NCBI RefSeq assembly: GCF_035222485.1
Contig: NC_085921.1
Location: 2,232,001 to 2,296,000, forward strand
DNA length: 64,000 nt
Direction of reading: 5' to 3'
Source: Podospora pseudoanserina
Lineage: Eukaryota > Ascomycota > Sordariomycetes > Sordariales > Podosporaceae
Both the position numbers and the translations under genes were made by a program. Under the pieces are notes generated by a model. The model had not been told where the DNA came from. It was given only the letters and a program-made list of their open reading frames with translations, and searched no databases. Shown here in pieces: positions 35,716 to 47,500 of this stretch (positions are counted from its first letter, which is position 1; the number at the start of each line of letters is the position of its first letter).

Positions 35716-36320
35716 GGCAGCATCAGGATGATTCTTGCGCATGCGTCCTCGGCCTCCGAGACTCTCAAGACGTCCTTGACATGTTAGAGGAACTCAGCCT
35801 TACCCTTCCTCGTTTCCAAATCTGGGAAGAGACCCTCCCACTCGACCGTCGACTGCAGAGCACCCTCTTCGATGTGTATTGTGAGGTTATCTGCTTCTAC
35901 GCGCGAACGATTTACTTCCTTCGAAGCAATCCCCACCTTGTCCTAAGGAAGAACTCCTGGCGGGCCTTTCGCAATGACTTCTCGCGCACTATGATGCGCA
36001 TCAAGCGCATGTCTTGTGCTGTAGAGAGCGAGGCTGATGTGTTGCGGATGCAAAAAGACAGAGGCCGATACAAGGAAGTGCTCGAGCTTTTGAACGCGAT
36101 GAAAGTCACCAAAATACAGACTCTCAGTAGTGATCGTATCCGGTACAATAACATCCCCTACACGGCCAACACCAAGTTCAGTGGGCGCGGTGATATTCTA
36201 GGCAGGCTTGACGAGGTTCTGAAGCCTGGAGCCGCCGTGTCACCATTGAACTCCTTGGCCTTGTTCGGGATGGGTGGTGTTGGCAAAACTCAAACCGGAG
36301 CTCGAGGATGCGCCGTTCGA
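35700..36320 (+). pseudogene. Truncated NLR-type (STAND) gene front half, joined to the DPP III relic
   Basis: Starting in the DPP III relic's frame (TVWGSIRMILAHASSASETL) and continuing one frame over (DVLDMLEELSLTLPRFQIWE to FLRSNPHLVLRKNSWRAFRN, about 35766 onward), the sequence resembles the helical N-terminal domain (DUF7708-like) of fungal NLR proteins. It runs on through YNNIPYTANTKFSGRGDILG to the P-loop LALFGMGGVGKTQ at about 36260-36295. After the P-loop homology stops, and no NB-ARC or repeat region follows. The frame change near 35765 and the loss of everything after the P-loop make it a fragment. Fungal NLRs are a fast-turnover family in self/non-self recognition; the function of this one is not known. 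Confidence 0.7.
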
Positions 36321-37409
36321 GGAGGCCACATTTCCAAAACTGGTCGTCTGGATGTTGTGGTAATGTGTCAGCTTTCAGGGATTGTAACGAAGCAATGATA
36401 ACCTCGCAATACTTGGCGGTGTGCTCACATATCGTCATGGTGAATAGCAATTGGAGGCACATGGCAGAAAGAGGCATCCCATTCAACGGCCCCGATCTTG
36501 GCAGTGGGACACTTGAGCCGCAACGGGGCATCTGGGCCGGTCTGCCGACCGTCACAGGCTCCACGCCGGTAGCCCCACAACGACCCCACCAATGCCAGTC
36601 ACGCTGAACCCCGCCTCCAGTCGCAAGTGTCAGTGGGTTGCGGTGGTCTTTCCCCTCCCTTAGACTAGTTCGCTTCCCGCAGCATTGGGAAGCTGTCACT
36701 GCCAGTGTCCCTTCCCTTCCCATGTGTAAGGTCTTCTCTTACACTTTCCTCTCTGTTGGGGACCAATGAGAACATCTCTAAAAGTCAGACAACGTCCTCC
36801 TTTTGCTCCTTTTCACGGACAGTTCTTTCCGCTTGTCTTGGGCTGATCCGTCCGAACCATTATCTATATACGAGATCAAGATATCCCCGCCCAGCGCCAG
36901 CCTTTTTCAGATCTCCCAAACGGCCCGCTTGGAAAGCCAATCGTTTAGAGGATAACCTGGCCGTCTTCAGCTTTCCTTTCGCCTCTCCAAGGATAGAAGG
37001 GTGGATATCACAGCAGGGCCCCAGAGATTCTCGAACTTTTTTTTTACCTAAAACTTCCAACCAGGGGGGCGCACTCCTCATCCCACCCTTTATCCATTTC
37101 CATTTGTCCACAAACCCAGAAGCGAAACGCGAGTGTGGCGACACTTTAGGGAAAGACGAGACCGGACCGGGGAACGTCACCTATACCTATACCTTGCGCG
37201 TTCCCGCCGCTGCTGCTGCTTCTGATCTTGTTGACAGGAAGTTTACCATTGACATTTCCTCCCAACTACGACAACACCACCACACTTTCACACATCGCAC
37301 TACACCACAGCCAGCGTATTTTGATTTTCTTGACGTTTTCGACAAAATCTAATATCTAATCTCCCCTCTCACCACCACCCATCCCCTCTCCTCCCTCAAA
37401 GCCGCGAAA
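36321..37409. other. Intergenic and leader of the Rheb gene
   Basis: No recognised gene. The part just after the NLR fragment (36300-36640) shows no family match in any frame. From about 37200 the sequence becomes CACCACAC/TCTC-rich, a likely promoter and 5' UTR for rheb. Confidence 0.5.
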
Positions 37410-38146
37410 ATGCCCGCCAACACCCCAACAAAACAGCGCAAAATCGCCATTGTCGGCTCCCGCTCCGTCGGTCAGTTTTCTTCTCTCTCTCCCTCCCTCT
37501 CTCTCTCTCTCTCTCTAACACACCTCTCCCACAGGTAAATCCTCGCTCGCGGTCCGCTACGTAGACGGGCACTTTGTTGAGTCGTACTACCCCACCATCG
37601 AAAACACCTTTAGCAAAGAGATTCGGTACAAGGGGCAGGAATATTCGACGGAAATTGTCGACACTGCGGGCCAGGATGAGTACAGCATCCTGAACAGCAA
37701 GCACTTTATTGGGATTCACGGGTACATGCTGGTGTACTCGGTCAGCAGCCTGCCGAGCTTTGAGATGGTGCAGGTGATTAGGGATAAGATTTTGAACCAT
37801 TTGGTGAGTTGCGCGAGCGTTAGCGAGGGCTATACCATCGCTTTCTGCGAGAATTGGAGGGTAAATGTAGGATATTAGGCTGACTTGTGACGAAAAAAAA
37901 AAATAGGGAACGGACTCGGTCCCCATCTGCATCGTGGGTAACAAGTGTGATCTTCGTCCTGAGCAGCGACAGGTCACGCCGGAAGAGGGGAAGGCGCTTT
38001 GCGAAAAGTTCAAGTGCGCGTGGACCGAGGCGAGCGCGAGGTATGATGAGAATGTAGCCAAGGCGTTTGAGCTGTTGATTGGGCAGATTGAGAAGACGCA
38101 GAATCCTGGGGAGGAGGTGGGGGGGAGTAAGTGTGTTTTGATGTGA
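37410..38146 (+). CDS. RHB1: Rheb-type Ras GTPase
   Basis: Rheb activates TOR complex 1 at endomembranes. Exons 37410-37470, 37535-37803 and 37907-38146 give 189 aa. The P-loop reads VGSRSVGKSS, with the Arg that distinguishes Rheb from Ras at the Gly12 position. Effector region YYPTIENTFSK, G3 DTAGQDEYS, the Rheb-like LNSKHFIGIHGYMLVYSV, G4 GNKCDL and G5 TEASAR are all present. The C-terminus CVLM is a CaaX box for farnesylation. Intron 1 falls inside the P-loop Gly codon and contains a CT repeat (about 37483-37517); intron 2 ends with a poly-A-TAG acceptor. Confidence 0.95.
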
Positions 38147-39123
38147 AGGATGGGAAGAGGGGAGAAGAGGTGGGGGGTAATGGATCGGAGATACCCAAGA
38201 GAGAGAAGTAAGGAGAGGGGGTAATGGACCTGGAATGGGACACAACAACGTTTTTTTTTGTTTTGGTGATTGGTTGCGGGGCTAGGGAGTAAAGCAGGGC
38301 ATGGTGAAAGTGTCTTGTTACTTTGCTGGTTTGCCGCTGGGTTGGTTGTCACAGTTGTGAAGTGCCCTCGTTTTCAACAGGGGCATGTTCTCTACGTTTT
38401 TTTTTGTTCACGATTTGATATGCAATGTATGAACCGGGGGAGGTTTTACGTTTTCTTGTCTTTTCTTTTCTCATCATCTGTTTTCTTTTTCTCGGCCGAG
38501 GTCGGCAACGGTTATATGTTTCGGGAAAGGGATGGGGAAACGAGAAACGAGGGGGCGTCGAACGGGTTTTGCGGTTGTTTGTTGATGTCTATTTTGTGTC
38601 ATGTTGTGTATGATGAAGCGGGCGGTATAAGTCACAGGGAGTCGATCCTACCATGCATATATCTTTCACACAAAAAAAATAAATCTACGACACCCTTTAC
38701 GGTTGTTGTTTTTCTTTTTTGCTTCTTCGACTAGATGCGATGGGCTGAAGGTTTTGCTTCAACCCACTGCGTTTGCTCGAGGAGACAAGAAAGGAAAACA
38801 ATAACTGTAAAGGGTGTCGTGGATCTGATATGAACATATTTTCTCCCTCCTGAAAATTAACACTGGATGCTGGGCATGATCGACTGGTGGATGAGTAGAG
38901 AAGGATCAAGGCTGACTGTTTGATAAGTCACAGATGGAAATACAGGTGACACGCATGTACAGATGAGCCGTTCAAAGTGACCGGCTCGAAGCAAGAGTCA
39001 ACACCTCACTTCAACACAAAAACAAATAACAATACTTTTTCAGTTCAAATCATTACACACTCACAAAACTCCCTGCTTCCCATGAATCATCCAACTCTTT
39101 TTTATATTTCTACCAAAAAGCAC
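38147..39123. other. Convergent 3' region with a long hairpin
   Basis: Separates the Rheb stop (+) from the seryl-tRNA synthetase stop (-). Its middle holds the hairpin described at 38683-38824. The stretch 38240-38660 is T/G-rich, typical of a plus-strand 3' UTR. No gene. Confidence 0.6.
38683..38824. repeat. 68-bp-stem inverted repeat with 6-nt loop (fold-back element or RNA hairpin)
   Basis: Left arm 38683-38750 and right arm 38757-38824 are reverse complements over all 68 positions without a gap, separated by GTTTTG. By eye 53 of 68 pairs are Watson-Crick. Of 15 differences, 11 would be G.U pairs in plus-strand RNA, three are A.C and one is C.C; 14 of the 15 are transitions. The outer 18 bases (ATCTACGACACCCTTTAC and partner) are nearly perfect. 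ATCT occurs at both borders (38683-38686 and 38822-38825), as a short target duplication might. Confidence 0.9.
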
Positions 39124-41015
39124 TTAACGAATAGGAATCTCCTTTGTCTCCTCCGCCTTCTTGGCCTTGCCAGGGAAAGGGATAAAGTCAGGGGCGCCAG
39201 GAAGGTACTTGCGCAGTGGCTCTGGGATTTTGACGCCCTAAATCACATTGTCAGCATATCACATCACTCAACACACTCCCCCCAGGTCAAGAACTTACAT
39301 CCTCAGTCTGGAAGTTTTCCAAAATGGCGCAAATAGTTCTCGTGGTGGCGGTAAGCGTAGAGTTGAGGGCGTGGACATAGGTCTTCTTGATCTCGGTCTG
39401 TTTCTTGACGCCGAAGCGGATCTCGAGGTCTCTGCTCTGGTAGTCGGTGCAGTTGGAGCATGAGACCAGCTCCTTGAACTCTCCTTGGTGGGGGAACCAA
39501 GCCTCGAGATCGAGCTTCTTGGAGGCGGCGTTGTTGAGCGCGCCGGAAACGATGGCCACGACGCGGTAGGGGATGCCGAGCGACTTGTAAAACTCCTCCG
39601 AGTTGGCAATCATCTGGTCAAACATCTCCCACGACTTCTCGGGATCCGTGAGGCAGAACTGCTCCACCTTGGTAAATTCGTGGACGCGGAAAATGCCCCA
39701 GACATCTCTGCCGTGCTAGAGGGGTGTGAGCAAATGTTTGTGCAGGATAGACGGGGGCAAAGGACATACAGCACCAGCCTCCTTGCGGAAGCATGTCGAG
39801 TAACCGGCATACTTGAGAGGGAGGTCCTTGGATTGAAGCCACTCGTCGCTGTGGAACGCGGAGATGGGCTGTTCCGAGGTCTGTTGGATATCGGTATCAG
39901 AAGCATGCCAAGGTATTCTCATCGAATGTCACGGTGATACAAGTGCAAGAAATAGGGGTAAAAAGGGGCTACTCACAGCGATCAGGTACTTGTCAGCTTG
40001 GTCGCCAGTGACCTTGTACAGCTCCTCGTCGAATCTGAACCAACGTTAGCATTTAACCTCTATCGTCAGTCCAGAAGGTGAACTAACTGTGAGAGCTGAG
40101 CGGTCTTGGCCATTTGCTCCTTAAGCATGAGCATAGGAGTGCCAAGAGCGATGTAGTCCTTCTGGTCCAAGAACTCGAGACCATAGTTGATGATAGCCCT
40201 GTTTGTCTCCCGTCAGTATCCTCTCTGCAGTTTCGAAAAGAGTGTCGAATACGTACTGGTTCAAGAAGAGGCCCCACTTCTTGAGGAAGTAACCACGATG
40301 GCCAACAACCTTGACACCTCTGACTGGGTCGTATCCGTCGAGCTTCTCGAGAACTTCGTGGTCTGTCCAACGTCATGTCCTTAGCCATTGCTTCTTTCCA
40401 ACCATAGATCTGCGGTGTTTCTCACGAGAAAGGACATTCTTCTTCTCAAACGTGACGCCCTCGGGAGCCCACGTCCGTACGACCTCGTTGTTGTCCTCGT
40501 TGTTAGACACAGGAACCGACTCGTGAACAAGATTTCCGATGGTCTTGAGCTTAGCATTCAAGATCTGCTGCTTCTCAGCAGCCTGGGCGAGCATGTCCTT
40601 CTTTTCCTTTTCGAGCTCGGCCTTCTTAGCGAGGAGTTCGGTGACATCTTCCTTGGCCTGTTTGCGAGTGCGCGCGCATGTCAGATAGCCGTCGCAAACA
40701 TGATGCTGGATGAGGTTCAAGGTTTATGGTACCTTCTTCTTAGGGCCGATCTGCTTCTGAACCTCGTTGATCTTGGCGTTGAATTGTGTGGCCGCGTACT
40801 GAGCTGTTATGGGTGATCAGAGAGATCAATCAGTCTACTGTGGCATGTTGTACAATTCGGGACAGACTAGAAGTTGACTCACTCTTGCGGTGGTCCTCGA
40901 ACAGGGCAATCACCTCGTCGACAGCCTCCTCGGGAGCATGGCGCTTGCGCTGGGACTCCCTGATCTTCTCGGGGTTGCCGCCGCGCTCGGCAATGAAGTC
41001 GTTGATGTCGAGCAT
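39124..41015 (-). CDS. SES1: Seryl-tRNA synthetase, cytosolic
   Basis: Charges tRNA-Ser with serine. Nine exons (40883-41015, 40733-40803, 40426-40657, 40257-40362, 40088-40198, 39977-40034, 39770-39880, 39299-39715, 39124-39237) give 450 aa. The N-terminus [20 protein letters not shown] leads into the long antiparallel coiled-coil arm that grips the tRNA (to about residue 115). The class II core has [19 protein letters not shown] (motif 1), the TSE loop [13 protein letters not shown], motif 2 [20 protein letters not shown] then [11 protein letters not shown], and motif 3 [20 protein letters not shown]. No mitochondrial presequence is seen. All introns have standard donors except GTTAGT in intron 5. 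It is divergently paired with the ITPase gene. Confidence 0.96.
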
Positions 41016-41529
41016 GGTGGTGACTGGTACTGGTAGGTGATGTGGTGTAGAGGAAGAAGAGGATGTCACGGCAAAAAGATATGGAAAGATGGCAAAGTAC
41101 ACACAGTCACAAACACAACGTCGCAACTTGACTTGCACACACAGTGGATGGATGGACTGATAGAAGGACGGGACTCGCTCTCGAGGACAGTCGCAACGGT
41201 ATGGCGGGGCAGATAATTATTTCGACGGCGGGGTGGAGGGGAAGGTGGGGCCTCGATCTGCTTCCAAGTTCAAAGATGAGACCAGGGGCCAGGGGTCCTC
41301 CTTTTTTATAGCGATATCCACCCAATCATCCCTGTGACTCAGGCCAAGAAGGGATGCTGTCATTCGTCGTAGATGCATATAAAAGAATGAGAACTGTATT
41401 TACAGGTTAAGAATACAGCGTATGAGTAACGATTTATCACACAGGTCAACCTCACAGCCCAATCCTGTCACTCATACAAACTCTTTCTCTTCCCACTTCC
41501 ACTCTCAAGGACTCCCACAAACCGCCAAA
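41016..41529. other. Divergent promoter (SerRS / ITPase)
   Basis: 514 bases between two start codons on opposite strands, so a shared regulatory region. No repeat or specific motif stands out. Confidence 0.6.
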
Positions 41530-42149
41530 ATGACCGAAGCCCGCCACCAAGTCAACTTCATCACCGGCAACGCCAACAAGCTCTCCGAGGTAAAGGCCAT
41601 CCTCGAGCCCGCCATCTCTGTCACAAACCAGTCCCTCGACCTTGTCGAGATCCAAGGCACTCTCGAGGAAGTAACCATTGACAAATGCCGCCGCGCCGCC
41701 GAACTCGTCGGCGGTCCCGTCTTGGTAGAAGACACCTGCCTCTGTTTCGATGCTCTGCAGGATCTCCCAGGACCATACATCAAGTGGTTCCTGGGGTCTA
41801 TCGGCCACGAAGGTCTCAACAACATGTTGCTTGCCTATGAAGACAAGGGTGCCAAAGCTGTTTGCACGTTCGGATACTCTGCCGGACCTGGACATGAGCC
41901 CATCCTTTTCCAGGGCATCACACACGGAAAGATTGTGCCCGCAAGGGGGCCAAGCAACTTTGGCTGGGATCCTATTTTTGAGTATGAGGGGAAGACGTAG
42001 GTTTATTTTCAGAGGACGAGGAAGTGAGAAGAAGCTGACAGGACAACAGATACGCCGAGATGGACAAGGCCGAGAAGAACAAGATCTCTCACCGGAGCAG
42101 AGCTTTGGCGAAGCTCCAAGAGTGGTTCGCCAAGGAGATGACCGCGTAA
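41530..42149 (+). CDS. HAM1: Inosine triphosphate pyrophosphatase (Ham1/ITPA)
   Basis: Hydrolyses ITP, dITP and XTP to monophosphates, keeping deaminated purines out of DNA and RNA. Exons 41530-41996 and 42050-42149 give 188 aa, the expected size. Motifs: [17 protein letters not shown] at the N-terminus (substrate-binding TGNxxKxxE), [57 protein letters not shown]-type loop ([13 protein letters not shown]) and [18 protein letters not shown] at the end. The intron has a GTAGGT donor and an ACAACAG acceptor. Confidence 0.96.
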
Positions 42150-42838
42150 GTCAAAATCTGAGAAATAAAAATAATCACATTGCGGACCAAACGATCAGTG
42201 CTTGAAATGTTTTACAAAAGCTCTACATGTCTGATAAGGCCCTCTAGCATCCAAAGAAGACCCGGCTGCCATCTCGATCTCTTGGACCATCTCTATTTCT
42301 ATCTCCTCCTTTCCCTCCTAATACCGCCTAGCATAGCACTCTTGTTTCAAGCGCAATGTGATAAAATAGTGCTACTGAACCATATTCGCTACCTGTCTGA
42401 GCTAAATTGGCTCATGGAAATGATATCCCTGAAATATAGCCAAGAATACCACAGCAGTATGACTACTCGCTTGTCCCACTGATAACCATCAGTACGCTCC
42501 ATGCCCTCGTCCTCTCCTTCCTCTCCTACCTCCTCTTCCTCCTCCACGTGGCCGCTGGTGGTGAACCAGGTACGTCGGCATCTCACCAAAAAGAGTCTCA
42601 AGCGTCTTTTCGACGTTGTCCGCCACCTTTTTCCTAACGCGGAACCGTGCCCACACCACCGCTGTATCCTCCTCTGTCGTCTCGTAACCATGAAGCATCC
42701 TACAGATCATTAGCAATCCGCACACATCTTCCCAGAACAGAAGTCTTACTCGCCCTGTGTACTTCCCTATCCTCCCACAGGTACCACCCCAGGAAGAAGC
42801 CTATTTCTCGTCAGCGCCCATCATCATCATCAACATCA
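42150..42838. other. Convergent 3' region with unresolved coding-like segment
   Basis: Between the ITPase stop (+) and the peptidase stop (-). On the minus strand a frame at about 42490-42790 is protein-like (MLHGYETTEEDTAVVWARF, VADNVEKTLETLFGEM) and ends in an RGG-rich stretch. It lies just after an AATAG preceded by GCTGAC, so it could be a further 3' exon of the peptidase gene. A plus-strand frame over the same bases is also open. Neither is called. Confidence 0.4.
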
Positions 42839-44532
42839 TCAACAATTTAGTCCAACCCACTTCAAAAGCTCAAACTCTTTAAAATCCCCCAAATACCCCC
42901 CACCCCTCCTATACCCCTTCAGCGCCCCATCCGGATAAGGATACCTCGCCGGCACCACCCCCGCCCCCCTCTTCCCATCGCCACCATTATTACTCTTATT
43001 GTTCATCCCCACCATCCCCAAAACCTGATAACAATCCTTAAAATGCGGATCGAAAACCAACAACCTCCCCTCCCCCGTCCCCGCCCCCCTCTCAAACCCA
43101 ACAATAGTCATCGAATGCCCCAAATGCTGAAAATACAACGGCGGTAACCCCGTCAACCTCACCTTGCCCCCCTCCCCCCTCACTATCGCCTTGTCATCTG
43201 ACCTAAAGTACTCCTCCACCGTCCTCAGCAGCATCTCGACCGCCTTGGCGGGGGACTTGTCCTTGATCGACTGGGCAGCAAACGGGACGCCCAAGTACCT
43301 AAACATGGCCACTGCCTCGGGGGTGCCAATGTACTTTCTCGTGTTGCGTATCCCGCCTGTTTCGGCGCGGCCCGTGGCGGAGATGTTGTTGTCCCAGGCC
43401 GCCTCGATGTAGTCTTGGATTTGGAAAATTGTTGGGATTTGGGAGGCGAGCTTGTGGGCGTTGGGGATGGTGGTTGATTGGGGGGGTTGGGTTAGGTAGG
43501 AGCAGAGCATTTGGATGTTGCGGTAGCCGCAGAAGCCGCCTTCGCGCTTGAGCTTGGAGATGTGGTGGACGCAGGGGTGGCAGAGGTAGGCGCGGTGGGT
43601 CGAGGGGGAGGATTCGAGTAGTTGGGCTAGGACCGGGACTACGCCTGGGGGGTTTTGTTAAGTGTTTTGCGTGAATTCGAGAGCTTTGAGACTGCTTACC
43701 AGCTGTTTGGACTTGTCCCTTTTTCCGTAAAAGGTCCGCAAGCCAGTCTGGCATTCGGTCTTCGTGCGCATATCTACCGAGATGCTTCCTCTGTTCGGTT
43801 TCAATGTTAACAAGAGACCCTTTCTTACTTAAAATGCAGACATGAACTTACACCCAACCGCGCCCCGCGCGTTTTACTCTCGGAATCGCCAGACGTCTTA
43901 GAATCATGGCGACGCCATAGAATACGATGTGAATATGAAGAGGAACTAGGCATTTTTAGGAGTCTTTTCCACGCTGATATCGCCTTGGAGTGGCGTGTAC
44001 TTGGCTCTGAGGCCTTGTGAGATGATTTTGATACTGATTCAGGAGCGTTTGATAAGGGTGATGATGATGTAGTAGGTTCTGACACCGCTGTGATAGGGTC
44101 TGGTGGGGGAGGGTGATGATCATGGACGTCGGTCTCCTCTGTGGTATGGAGTTCTAAGTGATATTCCACCTGGCTAAGAAGAAGAAATTCTCCACACCCT
44201 TCAACCGGGCACTCGACGTATCCTGGATCGTCGTCATTGCCCGTGTTGGCAGTGCCATTACTATTTGGAGAAGGGGAGGTGCGGTCTTGATCAGCAGCAG
44301 CAAGAAAGGGCGGTTCTCCTTCAGCGTGCAGCGTTTCCATGTGCTTTGTCACGTTGCGCACCTGAATTAGCGGGCAGGCTCTACGGGGGTTGGGGTCGGG
44401 GTCACTTCAAAGATGGGAAGCCGGCGACAATATCATTGTGTTCTGCAAACGGAAGGGACTTACAAGCAGCATTTGATACTCGCCCTCTCTGGTCTTCCAG
44501 CCACAAAAGGGGCACTCCATTGTGTCTGTCAT
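42839..44532 (-). CDS. ZUP1/UfSP-type cysteine peptidase (peptidase C78) with zinc finger
   Basis: Family members cleave ubiquitin (K63-chain-specific ZUP1) or UFM1. Exons 44464-44532, 43852-44361, 43700-43790 and 42839-43644 give 491 aa if the start is ATG 44532; a second in-frame ATG is at 44520. The N-terminus has a C2H2-like finger (MECPFCGWK ... HMETLH, spanning intron 1) and a second Cys/His group (VECPVEGCGEFL ... YHLELH). The middle is disordered and Ser-rich. A basic linker RKHLGRYAHEDRMPDWLADL leads to the peptidase: catalytic Cys in GGFCGYRNIQML, His in LGHSMTIVGFE, Asp in VFDPHFKD. The zinc finger plus C78 order favours ZUP1 over UfSP. The C-terminus may be longer, with extra exons toward 42487. 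Confidence 0.88.
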
Positions 44533-47500
44533 GGCTGGATGGAGCTCCAGAGGGGCTTTGTCTGTTCGAGTCCAGCTGCAGGGTCGTCGCGTGGAGGGCA
44601 AGGATAATGGTATCCATCAAAGAGGGCGATGTGACTTTGCTGTAGGAACCCGAGGATACATGATATCCGCAAAAAGAGCGTAATGATACTTTGCCATGAC
44701 GAGAGAATGCGGCACGTTCCCAGAGTTGCGTGAAACTTGCCCCGAGAGAAGGCCTGTTGGCCAATTGGTTGATACTGGATGGTGCCGAACCACCGTTGGC
44801 AGAGTGGCAAGTTATGCCATGCCTTGTTCGGCTTAGGGTATGCCGTTGGATATGCAAGGGTGCTCTATACCGCGACAAACCTTCAAGGTGCCCATCTTGA
44901 TAGATGTTGTCCTTGATGTCCCTACCCAGGCAACTTGAGGTTATTCCAACTCGGCTGATCATCAACAACTACGGTGACCCAACGCTCTGGGTCACTTTCG
45001 TTACGAGCTCGCCTGGTCAGCCCTGGTATTTAAGCTGGTATTGAAAGGTTTGCCCCGCAAAACCGCCGCGGAGAGTCGGCCCAATGCGGTTAGACTGTTG
45101 GTTTTACTGCCACTCTTCAACCGTTTGGAGTTGGAATCTTGACTTCTTTTCTTTTCGCTTTCCAACATCGATTTTTTGATCTTGTTGTACTTCAACTTTC
45201 ACGGGGTTACCGATGCAGCAATACATCTCGTGAGAGCTTCATGTTTCATTTCCATCAATTGGCCGGAGCGTATTCAGCTGGAGTCGGTTCCCAATCCGGA
45301 AGTCATGGCGATACATCGCGTATTCGCGGCAACACATCAACTGCCTGTGACCGCAACTTGGAGTCCCTGATCTGGCTTAATTCCGATGCATCACAGGGCC
45401 ACCTTCACGCTACATCCCCTATGAAACACCTCTACGACTTTGCCGTCGTTTATTCCAAATGGCGGAGGCACAAACAAGCCGATTGCAAGATCGCCGTCAC
45501 CCAAGTTTGGTAGCAGCGCATGTGGTCAGCAGCTCTGCAGCAAAAGGGCGCGGCGCGGGGGGAGGCATTGCGAGCTATTAACCGACGCTGCCTCGGAGTA
45601 GTGTTTCGATCTCGTCGGAAGCGTACCTATGCCACATCTTCGTACATACAGCCGAAGAAACCGTCGGATGCCGCCTTTGTCAGCTGTACCATCGACGTTG
45701 TAGTAGATGACCTCTATCGCAATTGTCGTCAGCGGATTCAGAACCCGAACACCGATCTTTGCAACACCGAAATCCGATCATCAATTTGTTGTGCATGCTG
45801 TCACGATGAAGTCAAATCCTAGTTGCGATCCCGTCGCTGCCTGTGACTCCCAGCCGATATGTTTTCCGCACTAAAAGATTACCCATTGGGGCGCAGCTGA
45901 CTATTCTCTACCAGGACATGGAACTACCTAGTTTTGTTTTCCATCTTACGGCCCAAGCTCTCGTCGTTGGCAGCTATGACGTGTCGGCGTTGAACCCTCC
46001 TGTTCATGGGAACATTCGAGCCCGGGAGATCCGCCCCAGTGGACGCCAGGGACTTCGCTAACGAAGCTCATGATGCCTAAACAGGAATCTTGTTCATGCC
46101 TGGGTCGAACTGCCTCTCCCACATGGCCCCAGGCAACAATATGCTGTCAGGAGATGCAATATCTTCACCACAGTGAAGACGTCAAGGCCGAAGAGCGAGA
46201 CAGTGCCGTCACCGACATCTGGCCCTCATGGAATCAAACGAAGAGCCCACTGCGCATACCCGGATCGCCCAGGAAAACCGGATGCCGAGGTAACATTGCG
46301 TCGATACGAGCTTTTGGTCATGTCGTCAGGCTATCGAAAGTTCTTTCTTGTCACTGATAGAATCCCTCCAAACAGGCCGAGGGGAAGCACGCGAACATTG
46401 TTCTCAACGTTGAAGAAACTCAATGTGAAGCTTGAAGAATACTTCGGAGCTAACAGCTTTGGGGGACGATATCGTCAGCAACTCACTTACATCCGGTCTT
46501 GGCGCAAGCGGGAGATCTCCGAGTCGAAAAGTCTTGGCTTTCCATTCTTAACCACGACAAGCTTTCCCCCAGTCCGCTACCAGACTTGGGACCCGCCGTT
46601 TGGCCAACAAGCCACTCCCTCCCTTTCCTCAACACCGGTAGTCAATTGCACCCTGCCGAGTAGGTTGGTGCCACGCGCAGTATTCTCACTAAGCCCTACG
46701 CATGGCGAATATCGGGGTGTCACGTCAAACTAGCACCTCTAGCGTGACACAGGCGAATCAAGGTATGGCCTAATAATGCTAGGGCACGGCAGAAGAGCCC
46801 TGTAGAGCTCATCGACTAGGCCCATGTTCCCCTGAGGCGAGTATTCCGTTAGCTTCCAGGCAGGTATTCATTGCGTGTCTTCGATGAAAGGTTTCGCCCC
46901 CAAACAAATGAACACTTACAGATCAGCTGTGTAATTGTTCATGCAAGGACGTTTCCAGAGCCGAAATGTGGCGGCGGCAGAGCACGCAGTGCACATTGCA
47001 AATCAGGGATCGGTCGACACGATCAAAACAAGCTTCCGGCTTCATTATGGCCTGGCTTTGGAGGCTGTGGCACAACAACATCACGAGCATGGACATTCTA
47101 GTGGCCGCGGAGAAGCCAAAAGATTCCAACTTTGATGTTAGAGATGAGGTAAGCGACAATGTTATTGGCTGTGAATGCTGATCGGATTCACAAAACAGTG
47201 AGGGAAATACCACACGCACATCTAGATATGAGGGAGCAACCAATATCAGTGGACTTGATCTCTAGATTGGGAAGGCGACACCACAACACAGAAGAGTCAC
47301 AGACTTGATATCTTGCATATCGCAAGGGTTCTCCCGTGACAGTCTCGGGGAGCGGAATCGGCTGTGATTGGGCGCCAGATCAGCAATTGAGGCTGAAGCA
47401 GGTAAGCCTTGGCTACATGATAGTACATATTCACATAACCATCAGGAGAACAGGAGTGGGTTTGAGGACGTCTAGAGAGGGCATAGGTGAAAGGAGGTTG

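Noticed and set aside
44520-44600. tRNA-like boxes (TGGCTGGATGG and GTTCGAGTCC)
   Set aside because: The spacing is plausible, but the T-arm and acceptor stems do not pair, and the first box overlaps the start codon of the peptidase gene.
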